Shown here in pieces: positions 18,257 to 27,467 of a DNA stretch of 57,752 bases (its first letter is position 1; each line of letters starts with the position of its first letter). A program made the translations under genes and the position numbers. The stretch spans positions 1-57,752 of the forward strand of contig SLHA01000029.1 of NCBI GenBank assembly GCA_007136405.1, in the 5' to 3' direction. Under the pieces are notes generated by a model. The model saw only the letters and a program-made list of their open reading frames with translations. It made no database searches and had not been told where the DNA came from. Source of the stretch: Candidatus Latescibacterota bacterium. Its GTDB lineage: Bacteria > Latescibacterota > UBA2968 > UBA8231.

Positions 18257-18594
18257 CGCCCCCCTCCTGGCATATATCATGTAATTTCCTTCGCACGACT
18301 ACCTTATGTAGCGAGCCTGACGATCGCACGGCGACGCGGACCACCCGTCCTGCGGATCGCCCCCCACTCCCATGTTCACACGGTAGCGCAGATGGTGTAG
18401 ATGATCCATCTTACCCAATCGGGCCAGATCGCGTATATTATCAATCTGCATACTCGCACGCAAACAAAACCGCATACAGGTGCGCGCGGATTACGTGCGA
18501 CTGTCTAGTTTGGATATATTCACCGGTTTTCTGCGCCGCTGGGGTCTGATAGTATCGTAATTATTCATCATAGTCTCAAAGTGGTGTTTCGGCA
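18257..18594. other. AT-richer divergent intergenic region
   Basis: About 340 bases between cobO (minus) and the patatin/Omp85 gene (plus), visibly richer in A/T than most of the window. A possible promoter for cobO is TTGCGT-N17-TAATAT on the minus strand (18463-18435). Nothing else is recognised. Confidence 0.35.
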
Positions 18595-20832
18595 ATGATA
18601 CAGTGCTTTCAAACACGACATGTTTTTGCTTGTATCGTCTATGTAACACTCATTTCCGGCTACCCGCTGTGTTCTTCCTGGGCATTGACTCAATACGGTA
18701 CGGTGGATCAACCGCCAGAGACAACCTTCCCGAAAGGCGAGCCCCTGCGTGTGGGGCTCGCCCTTTCCGGTGGAGGCGCCAAGGGGATCGCGCATGTGGG
18801 GATTCTGGAAGCGCTTGAGGAAGCTGGCGTCAGAGTAGATTACATCACAGGTACCAGTATGGGAAGTTTGATTGGCGGTCTTTACGCCATTGGTTACAGC
18901 ACCGATCAACTTGTAGATATCGTCTTTTCTACCGACTTCAACGAACTCTTTCTCGACCGGCGTTATCGCCGCTACATCACCAACTATGAAAAACTCTTCG
19001 ACGATCGTACCATGATGAGTTTTCCTTTGACACGGCGTGGTATCGGTCTACCCGCCGGGGTGATCTCGGGTCAGCATATCTACACCTACCTGTCACGACT
19101 GACCTGGAACGCATTCGATATCGACGACTTCAACCAGTTTCCCATCCCTTTCGCTGCCACAGGTACCAATCTGGAGACCGGTGAAGGTACGGTCTTCCGC
19201 TCGGGTTCACTGGCCGATGCCATGCGGGCAAGTATGTCTATTCCATCGGTCTTCGCGCCGATGGAGATCGATGGCCAGATCTATGTTGACGGCGGGCTCA
19301 CTCGGAATCTCCCTGTTCAGGATGCCATCGACATGGGAGCGAATTTCGTCATCGCAGTGGATGTTGGCTCGAAGCTCCACGACCGCGAAAAGCTCACATC
19401 ACTTACCGCTATCATGAATCAGACCATCCACTTCAGAATACTGGACAACACCGATATACAGAGAAGACTGGCCGATCACCTGGTTGATGTGACCGATGTA
19501 TACGAATATTCCTCTTCAGATTTCGACCAAGCCTTCGACATACTCGAGGCAGGCAGGCGCACAGGCCAAGAGCATCTGAGTGTGTTTCGTCAAATCGCTG
19601 CGGTACAGACTGAAGCTCCCGATCCCCGGCCGGGTATGCCGGATCCCATGGCCGTACTCATCGACCGGATCACCATCGAGGATAACACCATTTATGATGA
19701 TCAAACCTTGATGAATATGATGGGTTTTTCTCCTGGCGACAGCCTCGATCCCTACCTCATCGAAGATACCATATCCCGACTCTACAGCTCGAGATATATC
19801 CAGAATGTGTTCTACAATGTCGACAGAATCGCAGGAAGAAATATTCTGACTATCCGTATCGTCGAAACACAGTCGAACTCATTTGGCGTGGGCGTACGTT
19901 ATGATGATGCCAGCAAAGCATCTCTGTTGTTCGTCACGACCTTGCACAACCTGGTGCAATCAGGTTCAGTATCTCGTCTTGAGGCTCGCTTGGGGCACAA
20001 GGTCAACCTTGGAGCCGAAACAACTTTCTATCGTGCCTTTGGATCACGCTCGGCTCTACTCACCTCTGTCGATTTTCTGTCCGAACTCGTGCAATGGTTC
20101 GATCCCGATGGCAAACCGATCGCGCAACATGACAATGACATCTTACGCGCCGAACTGTCCTGGGGTAATTACTTTGACACAAAGAATCTCGTGGCCGCAG
20201 GTCTGCGGTTGGATTTTACCTATCACAGCGAGGAAATAAACCGACATCGAATACCCGCTTCATCCAAAAACTCTTACTCGTTCTTTGTACGCTTTTTAAG
20301 CGACAACCTTGACCGGAAAGCTATTCCGCGACAAGGACACAGAATCGTTGCTGAAGGGTTTTACAGCGATCGTTTTTTCCTTAGTGATATCTCATTCATT
20401 TCAGCGGCCGTTCATTGCCGTACGTATCATCGACCTTTATCGTTTTTCTCGTATTCATACGGCACCTGGATCGGCTACAGCCGGGGTGACGAACTTCCAT
20501 GGGGATACTGGTACTCGCCCAACCGGTTCGACCCTCTTTACGATACGATCCGCTTTCCAGGAACTGTCCGATACGAACTGAATGCCAGAAATGTGATGAT
20601 GGTTACTGCTGGACTCCAGTTCGAACCATTTCGAAATTGGTTTATCAGCTTTGACAGTGGTGCTGGACGCTTCATGGATGCGTTCGGTTTCACCACCGAC
20701 ATCGACGCAATCGATTACACTTTGGCGGTAAGGCTTGGCACCCTGACTCTCATCGGACCTGTCGAACTATTCTTTGCACACACGTCGAAATCCGACTTCA
20801 GAGCGGAATTGCATGTTGGTTACGCATTCTAG
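18595..20832 (+). CDS. Patatin-like phospholipase fused to POTRA and Omp85-type barrel (PlpD-like)
   Basis: A 745-residue protein with an N-terminal signal sequence (hydrophobic to about residue 30). The patatin domain shows the oxyanion loop LALSGGGAKGIAH, the nucleophile elbow GTSMG and the catalytic Asp in DGGLTRNLPV. A POTRA-like segment (about residues 360-430, ending NILTIRIVETQSN) and a C-terminal beta-barrel with aromatic-rich strands ending in LHVGYAF follow. This is the architecture of type Vd autotransporters, which place a phospholipase A at the outer membrane or outside. The ATG at 18595 has only a weak ribosome site. Base composition is clearly lower in GC than the neighbours, suggesting acquisition. 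Confidence 0.88.
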   Translation: MIQCFQTRHVFACIVYVTLISGYPLCSSWALTQYGTVDQPPETTFPKGEPLRVGLALSGGGAKGIAHVGILEALEEAGVRVDYITGTSMGSLIGGLYAIGYSTDQLVDIVFSTDFNELFLDRRYRRYITNYEKLFDDRTMMSFPLTRRGIGLPAGVISGQHIYTYLSRLTWNAFDIDDFNQFPIPFAATGTNLETGEGTVFRSGSLADAMRASMSIPSVFAPMEIDGQIYVDGGLTRNLPVQDAIDMGANFVIAVDVGSKLHDREKLTSLTAIMNQTIHFRILDNTDIQRRLADHLVDVTDVYEYSSSDFDQAFDILEAGRRTGQEHLSVFRQIAAVQTEAPDPRPGMPDPMAVLIDRITIEDNTIYDDQTLMNMMGFSPGDSLDPYLIEDTISRLYSSRYIQNVFYNVDRIAGRNILTIRIVETQSNSFGVGVRYDDASKASLLFVTTLHNLVQSGSVSRLEARLGHKVNLGAETTFYRAFGSRSALLTSVDFLSELVQWFDPDGKPIAQHDNDILRAELSWGNYFDTKNLVAAGLRLDFTYHSEEINRHRIPASSKNSYSFFVRFLSDNLDRKAIPRQGHRIVAEGFYSDRFFLSDISFISAAVHCRTYHRPLSFFSYSYGTWIGYSRGDELPWGYWYSPNRFDPLYDTIRFPGTVRYELNARNVMMVTAGLQFEPFRNWFISFDSGAGRFMDAFGFTTDIDAIDYTLAVRLGTLTLIGPVELFFAHTSKSDFRAELHVGYAF

Positions 20833-20862
20833 CGGGAACGCGGTCCGGCGCACCGAAACCGG

Positions 20863-20904
20863 CAGCCGCTGTCTATCGGGCACAATGAATGACCGGAGCG
20901 GCTG
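20863..20904. terminator. Possible hairpin after the patatin/Omp85 gene
   Basis: CAGCCGCT (20863-20870) pairs perfectly with AGCGGCTG (20897-20904) across a 26-base loop, 30 bases after the stop codon. No clear T-run follows, so termination is only possible. Confidence 0.3.
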
Positions 20905-20960
20905 ATCATTCGACACATGGAGCCTGCCCGCTCCTCGCCCATAACTGATTACTGAATACC

Positions 20961-22280
20961 GTGACCCACCCCTTCATCACAGCACCTCATCGCACCGTCC
21001 TGGCCCTCTCTGTACCCGTCTTCTTCTCCCTGATTGCTGAACCACTCACCGGGCTGGTCGATACCGCCTTTGTGGCCCGATTGGGCGTTGTTCCACTGGC
21101 TGCGCTGGGGGTGGGGACAGCCGCTTTGTCCAGTGTTCTCTGGGTCTTCAGTTTTCTGGGTATCGGCACCCAGACCAAGGTGGCTCAGGCAATCGGCCGC
21201 GATGATCTGGCGCGGGCCAGCCAGGTCGCCGGATTGGCCCTGTTGTTGAGCGCGTTGGCCGGACTGCTGCTGTTGATCGTGGGTCATGGAGTGGCCCCAT
21301 CGGTGACCCGCCTGCTGGGGGCGACGGCCGAACTAGAACGGGACGCCACGCTCTACATGCGCATCCGGCTGTGGGGGGCGCCGGCCGTGTTGGTCATACT
21401 GGCGGCGGCGGGAGCCCTGCGCGGACTGCAGGATATGCGGACGCCGCTGTGGATTGCCGCCGGTGTCAACGCCCTCAACATCACCCTGGACGCGCTCCTC
21501 GTCTTTGGTGTGGGTCCAGTTCCGGCATTGGGCATCACCGGGGCGGCACTGGCCAGCGTCCTGGCTCAATGGGTAGGGGCGGCGTGGGGAACTGCTGTCA
21601 TCGTCCAGCGTCTTGGTTGGCCGCGTCAGCTCCACTGGGGCGAAGCGTTTCAGTTGCTCCGGATCGGACGAGACCTTTTCGTGCGGACCGGGATGCTGAT
21701 GCTCTTCATGCTGCTGACCACCCGCATCGCCACCCGTATGGGCGCAGAGAGCGGAGCGGCCCATCAAGCCATTCGCCAGGTCTGGGTTTTCACCGCTTTG
21801 GGGCTGGACGCTCTGGCCATTACCGCCCAGAGCCTGATAGGCTATTTTGTGGGTGCACAGCATTGGAGCCAAGCCAGACGGGTGGCCGGCGTCACCAGTC
21901 TCTGGGGGGTAAGCCTGGGCGTGCTGTTGGGGCTGGGCATGTGGTTGGGAGAAACGTGGGCCGCTCGACTGCTGGTACCGGTCGCGGCCGTGGCTCTGTT
22001 CGAGCCTGCCTGGCTCATAGCCGTATGGGTCCAGCCGCTCAACGCCGTGGCCTTTGTCACCGACGGCATCCACTGGGGCACGGCCGATTTTCGCTTTTTG
22101 CGCAATGGGATGATCGTGGCCTCAGTGGTGACCGGTGGGCTGCTGCTCCTGCTGGACGAAAGCCAGGCCGGAGCGCTAACCTGGATCTGGGTCATCACCG
22201 GAGCCTGGATCACCATCCGCGCCCTGCTCGGATTGCTGCGCGTCTGGCCCGGCATCGGCAGCGCGCCGTTGAGAGTCTGA
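20961..22280 (+). CDS. MATE family efflux transporter (DinF-like)
   Basis: A 439-residue inner-membrane protein with twelve hydrophobic segments in two halves. Landmarks: PVFFSLIAEPLTGLVDTAFVARLG at the first helix, GAAGALRGLQDMRTPL-type sequence in the fourth to fifth helices, and DALAITAQSLIGYFVG in the second half. MATE pumps export cationic drugs or metabolites by Na+ or H+ antiport. The DinF-like subgroup is suggested by overall pattern only. The start is GTG at 20961 without a strong ribosome site. Confidence 0.9.
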   Translation: MTHPFITAPHRTVLALSVPVFFSLIAEPLTGLVDTAFVARLGVVPLAALGVGTAALSSVLWVFSFLGIGTQTKVAQAIGRDDLARASQVAGLALLLSALAGLLLLIVGHGVAPSVTRLLGATAELERDATLYMRIRLWGAPAVLVILAAAGALRGLQDMRTPLWIAAGVNALNITLDALLVFGVGPVPALGITGAALASVLAQWVGAAWGTAVIVQRLGWPRQLHWGEAFQLLRIGRDLFVRTGMLMLFMLLTTRIATRMGAESGAAHQAIRQVWVFTALGLDALAITAQSLIGYFVGAQHWSQARRVAGVTSLWGVSLGVLLGLGMWLGETWAARLLVPVAAVALFEPAWLIAVWVQPLNAVAFVTDGIHWGTADFRFLRNGMIVASVVTGGLLLLLDESQAGALTWIWVITGAWITIRALLGLLRVWPGIGSAPLRV

Positions 22281-22446
22281 CGCCAGGACGCGAGGTCCAT
22301 CCGCGCGAGAGTCACCTGAGGAAACCAGCGCGCAGATCGCCCTGCATCATCTCGCCCCCCAGGCCCGGCCTCTGAGGTGTTGCTGACGGTAACCAGCGCA
22401 GCGGGTGAGAAACCAGTGAGTAAAGAAAGTCAAGGGAGTAAACCGA

Positions 22447-23403
22447 ATGGCGCATTCGCGACCTTCCGTGCCGCTGTCTTCCGCGCAGGAAGACACCTCC
22501 GGACCTCAGCATCGCATCGGCGCAGACTGGCTGCGAACCTCGGGAGGTGAGAAGCGCGGGTACATCGATCCTCTCCGCCTGCGCGAACTCTGGTTCCACA
22601 CCGGCACGGCGTGCAACCTGCGCTGTCCCGACTGTTTCGAGCACTCCGCGCCGGGCGATCAGCGCCTGGAACCCCTGTTGTTCGACGAGGCCAAATGCTT
22701 TATCGACGAAGCCGTGGCTCTGGGCATCGAGCAGTTCTCCTTCACCGGCGGCGAACCGTTCGTGGCCCGGGACCTGGTCCGCATCCTCGACTATGCCCTT
22801 GAATTTCGGCCCTGCCTGGTACTGACGAACGGCACCAGTCCACTGCGAACGCGACTTGATCAAGTGCGTCCGCTGCGCGACAAACCCAATGCCCTGTCGT
22901 TCCGCGTCAGTCTCGATTATTCTGACCCGGATCGACACGACGCCGGCCGCGGTGACGGTATGTTCGACCTGGCGCTGGACTCCCTCGTGAAGCTGCGTCA
23001 GGCTGGGTTCCGCGTCTCTGTGGCGCGGCGGCACGAGGACGACGAAGACCCCAACGCCATCACTGACGCCTACCGCGCCTTGCTCTCCGCAAAGGGATTA
23101 CCGGTCGATACGCCGATTGTCGCTTTTCCGGACCTGGAGAGAACCGGTAGTCCCGAGATCACGGAAAACTGCATGACCACGTATCACAGCCCAGAGAGCT
23201 GCGGCAGGTTCATGTGTGCCTTCAGTCGCATGGTGGTCAAGCAGGGCGGGTGTATGCGGGTGTATGCCTGCACTCTGGTCGACGACAACCCACACTACGA
23301 CCTCGGCAGTTCGCTGGCGGCAACGGCCCGGACACGCGTGCGGCTCGAACACCCCCGCTGCTTTGCCTGCTTCGCCACGGGTGCATCCTGCAGCGAACTG
23401 TAG
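22447..23403 (+). CDS. Radical SAM protein of an arsenosugar-type cluster, function unknown
   Basis: A 318-residue radical SAM protein: CNLRCPDC (about residues 57-64) binds the 4Fe-4S cluster, and FTGGEPFVARDLVRIL is the GGE motif. The C-terminal third is Cys-rich (CMTTYHSPESCGRFMC, GGCMRVYAC, and CFACFATGASC at the very end), which suggests an auxiliary iron-sulfur cluster. It does not show the ArsS signature, so I do not call it ArsS. The next genes are a TVP38 protein, a merA-like remnant and arsenosugar-type glycosyltransferases, so it may modify an arsenic- or sulfur-containing metabolite; this is inference. GGGAG precedes the ATG. Confidence 0.85.
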   Translation: MAHSRPSVPLSSAQEDTSGPQHRIGADWLRTSGGEKRGYIDPLRLRELWFHTGTACNLRCPDCFEHSAPGDQRLEPLLFDEAKCFIDEAVALGIEQFSFTGGEPFVARDLVRILDYALEFRPCLVLTNGTSPLRTRLDQVRPLRDKPNALSFRVSLDYSDPDRHDAGRGDGMFDLALDSLVKLRQAGFRVSVARRHEDDEDPNAITDAYRALLSAKGLPVDTPIVAFPDLERTGSPEITENCMTTYHSPESCGRFMCAFSRMVVKQGGCMRVYACTLVDDNPHYDLGSSLAATARTRVRLEHPRCFACFATGASCSEL

Positions 23404-23475
23404 AAAACGACAGAGCTTGAGGAAGCAGGATCATGGGATATTCAGGCAATAACCCGCGCGAAAGAACCACGGTCC

Positions 23476-23491
23476 CATAGACGAGTCTATG
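23476..23491. promoter_or_regulatory. Palindrome CATAGAC-GA-GTCTATG, possible operator
   Basis: A perfect seven-base inverted repeat with a two-base spacer, directly before the AAGGAG ribosome site of the TVP38 gene at 23496. Its position fits a repressor operator or a small mRNA hairpin controlling translation. Confidence 0.35.
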
Positions 23492-23508
23492 AATGAAGGA
23501 GCCAATGA

Positions 23509-24261
23509 ATGAATACGCCCCCAACCAGTGGGCGAAAGCAAGGCACACCTGTCTGGCTTCGGGCTGTGCTGGTGCTGGTGGCTATCGGCCTGGTCGTCGG
23601 CGCAGGTGCTTTGTTCGACTTCCAGGCCCGCCTGCACGACCTTCTACACCGGGTCCAGAGCATGGGAAGCTTGGGCCACGGAATCTTCTTCGCGGTCTAT
23701 GTGACCGCCAGCCTGCTCCTCATACCGGGCTCGATCCTGACGCTGGGTGCGGGAGCTATCTATGGAGTCGTGGTGGGCTCGATCCTGGTCTCCATCTCTT
23801 CCACCGCCGGGGCAACGGCGGCGTTCCTGGTCGGTCGCTACCTGGCACGGGACTGGGTTGCACGCAAGATCCAGGGCAACGCCACGTTCGCGGCCATCGA
23901 CAATGCGGTGGGCCGGGAAGGTTGGAAGATCGTCGGATTGACGCGGCTTTCCCCGGTCTTCCCGTTCACCCTGCAAAACTATGCCTACGGTCTCACCAGG
24001 GTTCGACTGCGCGACTATTTTCCGGCGTCCTGGATCGGGATGCTGCCGGGAACGGTCATGTACGTCTACCTGGGTTCACTCGCCAAGTCGTTGAACGCCG
24101 TCGGTGCCGACTGCCCTGATTGCGAGCGCAGCGCACTGCAGTGGGCGCTCTACGCTGTGGGATTGGCGGCAACCGTCGCGGTAACCGTGATCATCACTCG
24201 TGTTGCCCGGCACGCGTTGCAGCAGACGCTGCCTGCCAGGGAGGAGCCGGAGGAGAACTGA
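23509..24261 (+). CDS. TVP38/TMEM64 (SNARE-associated, DedA-like) membrane protein
   Basis: A 250-residue inner-membrane protein. After a first helix it shows the VTT-domain landmarks: FFAVYVTASLLLIPGSILTLGAG, YGVVVGSILVSISSTAGATAAFLVGRYLARDW, then VGLTRLSPVFPFTLQNYAYGLTRV and IGMLPGTVMYVYLGS. Family members are implicated in lipid scrambling or transport and in selenite or metalloid handling; the substrate here is unknown. AAGGAG lies eight bases before the ATG at 23509. Its TGA overlaps the ATG of the merA-like remnant (TGATG), as in clusters where a TVP38 protein precedes a mercuric-reductase-like flavoprotein. Confidence 0.9.
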   Translation: MNTPPTSGRKQGTPVWLRAVLVLVAIGLVVGAGALFDFQARLHDLLHRVQSMGSLGHGIFFAVYVTASLLLIPGSILTLGAGAIYGVVVGSILVSISSTAGATAAFLVGRYLARDWVARKIQGNATFAAIDNAVGREGWKIVGLTRLSPVFPFTLQNYAYGLTRVRLRDYFPASWIGMLPGTVMYVYLGSLAKSLNAVGADCPDCERSALQWALYAVGLAATVAVTVIITRVARHALQQTLPAREEPEEN

Positions 24262-24548
24262 TGTTCGAGCGCCTGAACCTTGCCCCCATGGACCGGCACA
24301 ACGAGATGCTGATGGCCAATGCCCACCCTTCAGACTGGCGCAACCCTACAGCGTCCGGACGCTACAATATGGTGGTCGTTGGCAGAGGCACGGCTGGACT
24401 CGTGACAGCTGCGGGCGCGGCCGGAGTCGGGGGCAAAGTGGCTCTGATCGAGCGCCAGTTTCTTGTTGCCGATGCCTACAGTCGAACGTGCCTGACTCCG
24501 GCCGTGAAGTCTCTCTTTACGAAGTGGCTCGCACGACAGAGACGATAG
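24261..24548 (+). pseudogene. Mercuric reductase-like FAD oxidoreductase, N-terminal remnant
   Basis: Only 95 codons remain of a gene whose relatives have about 500. The start is convincing: MFERLNLAPMDRHNEML and then the FAD dinucleotide fold VVVGRGTAGLVTAAGAAGVGGKVALIERQ, although the usual GxGxxG is altered to GRGTAG. The redox-active CxxxxC segment (normally GGDCLNVGCVPSK) is lost: the frame reads LVADAYSRTCLTPAVKS, and the neighbouring frame carries a scrambled CLQSNVPDS. The rest of the gene is absent, replaced 49 bases later by the glycosyltransferase. This is a decayed gene, though a truncated peptide could still be made. Confidence 0.75.
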
Positions 24549-24596
24549 CACCGCAACACACGGTGCAGAAGGATCCACCAGCTCGCAGCGTGAACT

Positions 24597-25946
24597 GTGG
24601 ACAACGCGAGGTACGCTTTGCCGGCGGATCGCAACAAGAGTGCCATACTCCTTTTCGCCCGTTTTCCGATGCCGGGAAAAGCCAAGACGCGCATGATCCC
24701 GGCGCTTGGTGCGGAGGGTGCCGCACGTTTGTATCGCCGCCTGGCGGAGCATGCGCTCCAGGTGGTGCGCGAGACGCGCGAAACCTCCCGCATCGCCGTC
24801 ACCGTCTGCTTCACGGGTAGCCGCCGCCGCAGCTTCCGCGCCTGGCTGGGAACCGACGTGCAGCTTCACAAGCAAGCTTCGGGGAACCTCGGTGCGCGGA
24901 TGCAGCACGCGGTCCGGCAGGCGCTCGCCGACGGTGCTTCGCACGCCATCGTCGTCGGCAGCGACGTACCTGGCATCTCCGCCGGCATTCTGCGTCGAGC
25001 GTGCAGCCTGCTCGCCGAACACGATGTCGTACTGGGCCCGGCGAGTGACGGCGGTTATTACCTCATCGGCATGACCCGCTGCCACCCGGAACTGTTTGCG
25101 GAAATCGACTGGGGCACCGGGAAGGTGGCGAAGCAGACGCGCGCCGCCAGCGAACGTCTTGGGCTTGCCGTTACCGAGCTGCCTGTTCTCGATGACATCG
25201 ACCGGCCGGAGGATCTGTTCCGACTCCGGAACGATCCCAGGTTTGTCGACGTCTTCACCGGCAAACCGCTATTGTCCGTGATCATCCCCACACTGAACGA
25301 GGCCGGGGGATTGGCTGCGACCCTTGAGCGTGTTCGAGACGCCGAGGGTGTCGAAACCCTCGTGGTGGACGGCGGCAGCCGCGACGCGACACGGGCGATC
25401 GCCGAGGAGGGAGGCGCTGCGGTTTTCGAGGTCGCGGGTGGACGTGCCGCCCAGTTGAACGCGGGCGCGGCGCGGGCCAACGGACGTTACCTTTTGTTCC
25501 TGCACGCGGACACCCTGCTCCCCCATGGCTTCGCGGACACCGTGCGCCGCACCCTCGACGATCCCATTACGGTCGCCGGAGCGTTTTGTTTCCGCACCGA
25601 CGGGACCGATCTGCGCATGCGCCTTGTCGAGACATCAACCAATGTCCGGTCGTCGTTGTTCCAGTGGCCATATGGTGACCAGGGCCTGTTCCTGGAGAAA
25701 CGCGTCTGCAACGAACTGGGTGGATTCGGGGATCTCCCGATCATGGAAGACTTCGAGTTCGTGGGCCGTCTGCGTCGTCGCGGTCGCGTGGTCACGGTTC
25801 CGGAGCGCGTCATCACCTCGGCTCGACGCTGGCGGCGGCTGGGCGTGTTACGCACCATGCTGTCCAATCAGGCGATGATCCTCGGGTTTCTGGCCGGGGT
25901 TTCTCCTGAACGCCTGGCCCGCTTCTATCGCGGGAAACGCAGATAG
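24597..25946 (+). CDS. Fused TIGR04282-TIGR04283 arsenosugar-type glycosyltransferase
   Basis: A 449-residue fusion of two proteins usually made separately. Residues about 15-215 are the nucleotidyl/glycosyltransferase-like TIGR04282 type: AILLFARFPMPGKAKTRM, VGSDVPGIS and GPASDGGYYLIGM. Residues about 224-449 are a GT2 enzyme of TIGR04283 type: LSVIIPTLNEAGGLAATLE, VVDGGSRDATRAIA, FLHADTLLPHGF, then QWPYGDQGLFL and LPIMEDFEFV. Both families were named for association with arsenosugar biosynthesis genes; direct biochemical proof is limited. The start is a GTG at 24597, so the exact N-terminus is uncertain. Confidence 0.88.
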   Translation: MDNARYALPADRNKSAILLFARFPMPGKAKTRMIPALGAEGAARLYRRLAEHALQVVRETRETSRIAVTVCFTGSRRRSFRAWLGTDVQLHKQASGNLGARMQHAVRQALADGASHAIVVGSDVPGISAGILRRACSLLAEHDVVLGPASDGGYYLIGMTRCHPELFAEIDWGTGKVAKQTRAASERLGLAVTELPVLDDIDRPEDLFRLRNDPRFVDVFTGKPLLSVIIPTLNEAGGLAATLERVRDAEGVETLVVDGGSRDATRAIAEEGGAAVFEVAGGRAAQLNAGAARANGRYLLFLHADTLLPHGFADTVRRTLDDPITVAGAFCFRTDGTDLRMRLVETSTNVRSSLFQWPYGDQGLFLEKRVCNELGGFGDLPIMEDFEFVGRLRRRGRVVTVPERVITSARRWRRLGVLRTMLSNQAMILGFLAGVSPERLARFYRGKRR

Positions 25947-26009
25947 AAGTCGTGTTGGTCGGTCCATGCGTACGCTTCCATGCCCTGTCTGCGCCGCATC
26001 GAGCTCCGC

Positions 26010-27467
26010 TCATGCTCCGTCCCGGTCCGGCGTTGATTTACCGGTCGCCGCTCGGGCGATTCCACGCAGCATGCCGGAGAACACCAGGCGGTGCAGGGGG
26101 TAAACCCCGTACCAATAGGCCAGGCCAAGCAGCCCGACCGGATCGAAGATCGCCGTCTGCCGGATCGTAGCTCCGCCTTCGCGCTGGACGACTTCGAATT
26201 CGAGCCAGGCGCGACCGGGCAGTTTCATCTCGGCCGAGAGCCGCAGTAACCGGCCGGGCTCGTAGGCCTCGACACGCCAGAAATCCAGCGCATCCCCTAC
26301 GTGCAAGTCGTCGGGCGCGGAACGGCCGCGGCGCACGCCGACGCCTCCGACAAGCAGGTCGAGGAAACCGCGCAGATGCCACAGCCAGTCGTACGCGTAC
26401 CACCCTGTTTCGCCCCCTATGCGGCGGATCGGTGCAAAGGCCTCCTCCGGACCGACACCGACCTCCCGTGTGCGGGAGTCGACGAAACGGTTGCCGAAGC
26501 GCACGCCAGCCCAGTTGCGCTTCTCGCCCCCGGACGAGAAGGCGTCGTACCAACGGCTCTCGGCGATCTCGCGCTCCTCGTTGCCGATGGCGGCGGCAAT
26601 CGCGTCTCGAATGCCGCGTGGCTGCACCGGGATAACCGCAAGCGCCGAGGGGTCGCGCACAAAGGTGGGGTGCTTGATCGACTCGATCAGCTTGCGGCCC
26701 ACGCGGGCGTAGAGCGGGGTCACGAACCCGAGCCACAAACTCGACAGCCACGGCGTGAGAACAGGCACCCGGATCATTACCCGCCGCAGACCGCGCTGCC
26801 GTGCGTACTCGCGCATCAGGTCTCCGTACGTGACGCGGTCTGCTCCGCCGATCTCGATCACCCGGCTCTCGGTCAGCGGTACCTCCAGCGCGGCGACCAG
26901 GTAGGCGAGCAGGTCATCCACGGCTATGGGCTGCGTTTCGACCCCCACCCAGCGCGGGGTGATCATTATGGGAAGGCGTTCGACCAAGGCGCGGATCATC
27001 TCGAAAGAAAGGCTTCCCGAGCCGATCACGATGGACGCCCGCAGTTCCAGGACGGGCACACCTGATTCGCGCAGAATCTCGCCGACCTCATGTCGACTCC
27101 TCAAGTGCGGCGAGAGGTCTCGTCCGTGCCCGAGGCCGCCCAGGTATATGATGCGCCGCACCCCGGCATGCCGCGCCGCTGACCCGAAGTTACGCGCGGC
27201 GTTTCGGTCCCGTTCCTCGAAGTCTTGTGCAGAACCCATGGAGTGGATCAGGTAGTAGGCGGATTCCACCCCCGCGAACGCGGGCCCGAGGGATCCGGCC
27301 TCAAGCACGTCGCCCTTGACTACGTCCGTTGTCTCTCCCACCCGCGACGGGAGCCCCGTCTGCCGCCGCACGAGGCAGCGCACCCGCCGGCCGTTAGCTT
27401 CGAGCAGGCGCCAGAGTCGGCCCCCAACGTAGCCTGTGGCACCTGTGACTAGAATGGGATCATGCAT
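26010..27467 (-). CDS. NAD(P)-binding SDR-type protein with C-terminal DUF2867
   Basis: A 485-residue two-part protein. The N-terminal part is an atypical extended SDR: VTGATGYVGGRLWRLLEANG near the start, AYYLIHSMGS, YLGGLGHG and SRHEVGEILRESGVPVLELRAS. The C-terminal part (about residues 310-485) matches the DUF2867 pattern: ESRWYDAFSSGG, GGETGWYAYDWLWHLRGFLD, then WRVEAYEPGRLLRLSAEM and YWYGVYPLHRLVFSGML. Its function is unknown; related proteins are annotated as nucleoside-diphosphate-sugar epimerase-like. I chose ATG 27467. It converges on the glycosyltransferase gene with 63 bases between, so it is not in that operon. Confidence 0.87.
   Translation of the reverse strand: MHDPILVTGATGYVGGRLWRLLEANGRRVRCLVRRQTGLPSRVGETTDVVKGDVLEAGSLGPAFAGVESAYYLIHSMGSAQDFEERDRNAARNFGSAARHAGVRRIIYLGGLGHGRDLSPHLRSRHEVGEILRESGVPVLELRASIVIGSGSLSFEMIRALVERLPIMITPRWVGVETQPIAVDDLLAYLVAALEVPLTESRVIEIGGADRVTYGDLMREYARQRGLRRVMIRVPVLTPWLSSLWLGFVTPLYARVGRKLIESIKHPTFVRDPSALAVIPVQPRGIRDAIAAAIGNEEREIAESRWYDAFSSGGEKRNWAGVRFGNRFVDSRTREVGVGPEEAFAPIRRIGGETGWYAYDWLWHLRGFLDLLVGGVGVRRGRSAPDDLHVGDALDFWRVEAYEPGRLLRLSAEMKLPGRAWLEFEVVQREGGATIRQTAIFDPVGLLGLAYWYGVYPLHRLVFSGMLRGIARAATGKSTPDRDGA

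Noticed and set aside
18257..18594. Cobalamin riboswitch upstream of cobO
   Set aside because: No B12-box-like sequence or the expected conserved core could be found on either strand.
22281..22446. Riboswitch or structured leader before the radical SAM gene
   Set aside because: The GA-rich stretch (gcgggtgagaaaccagtgag) does not complete any riboswitch consensus I know.
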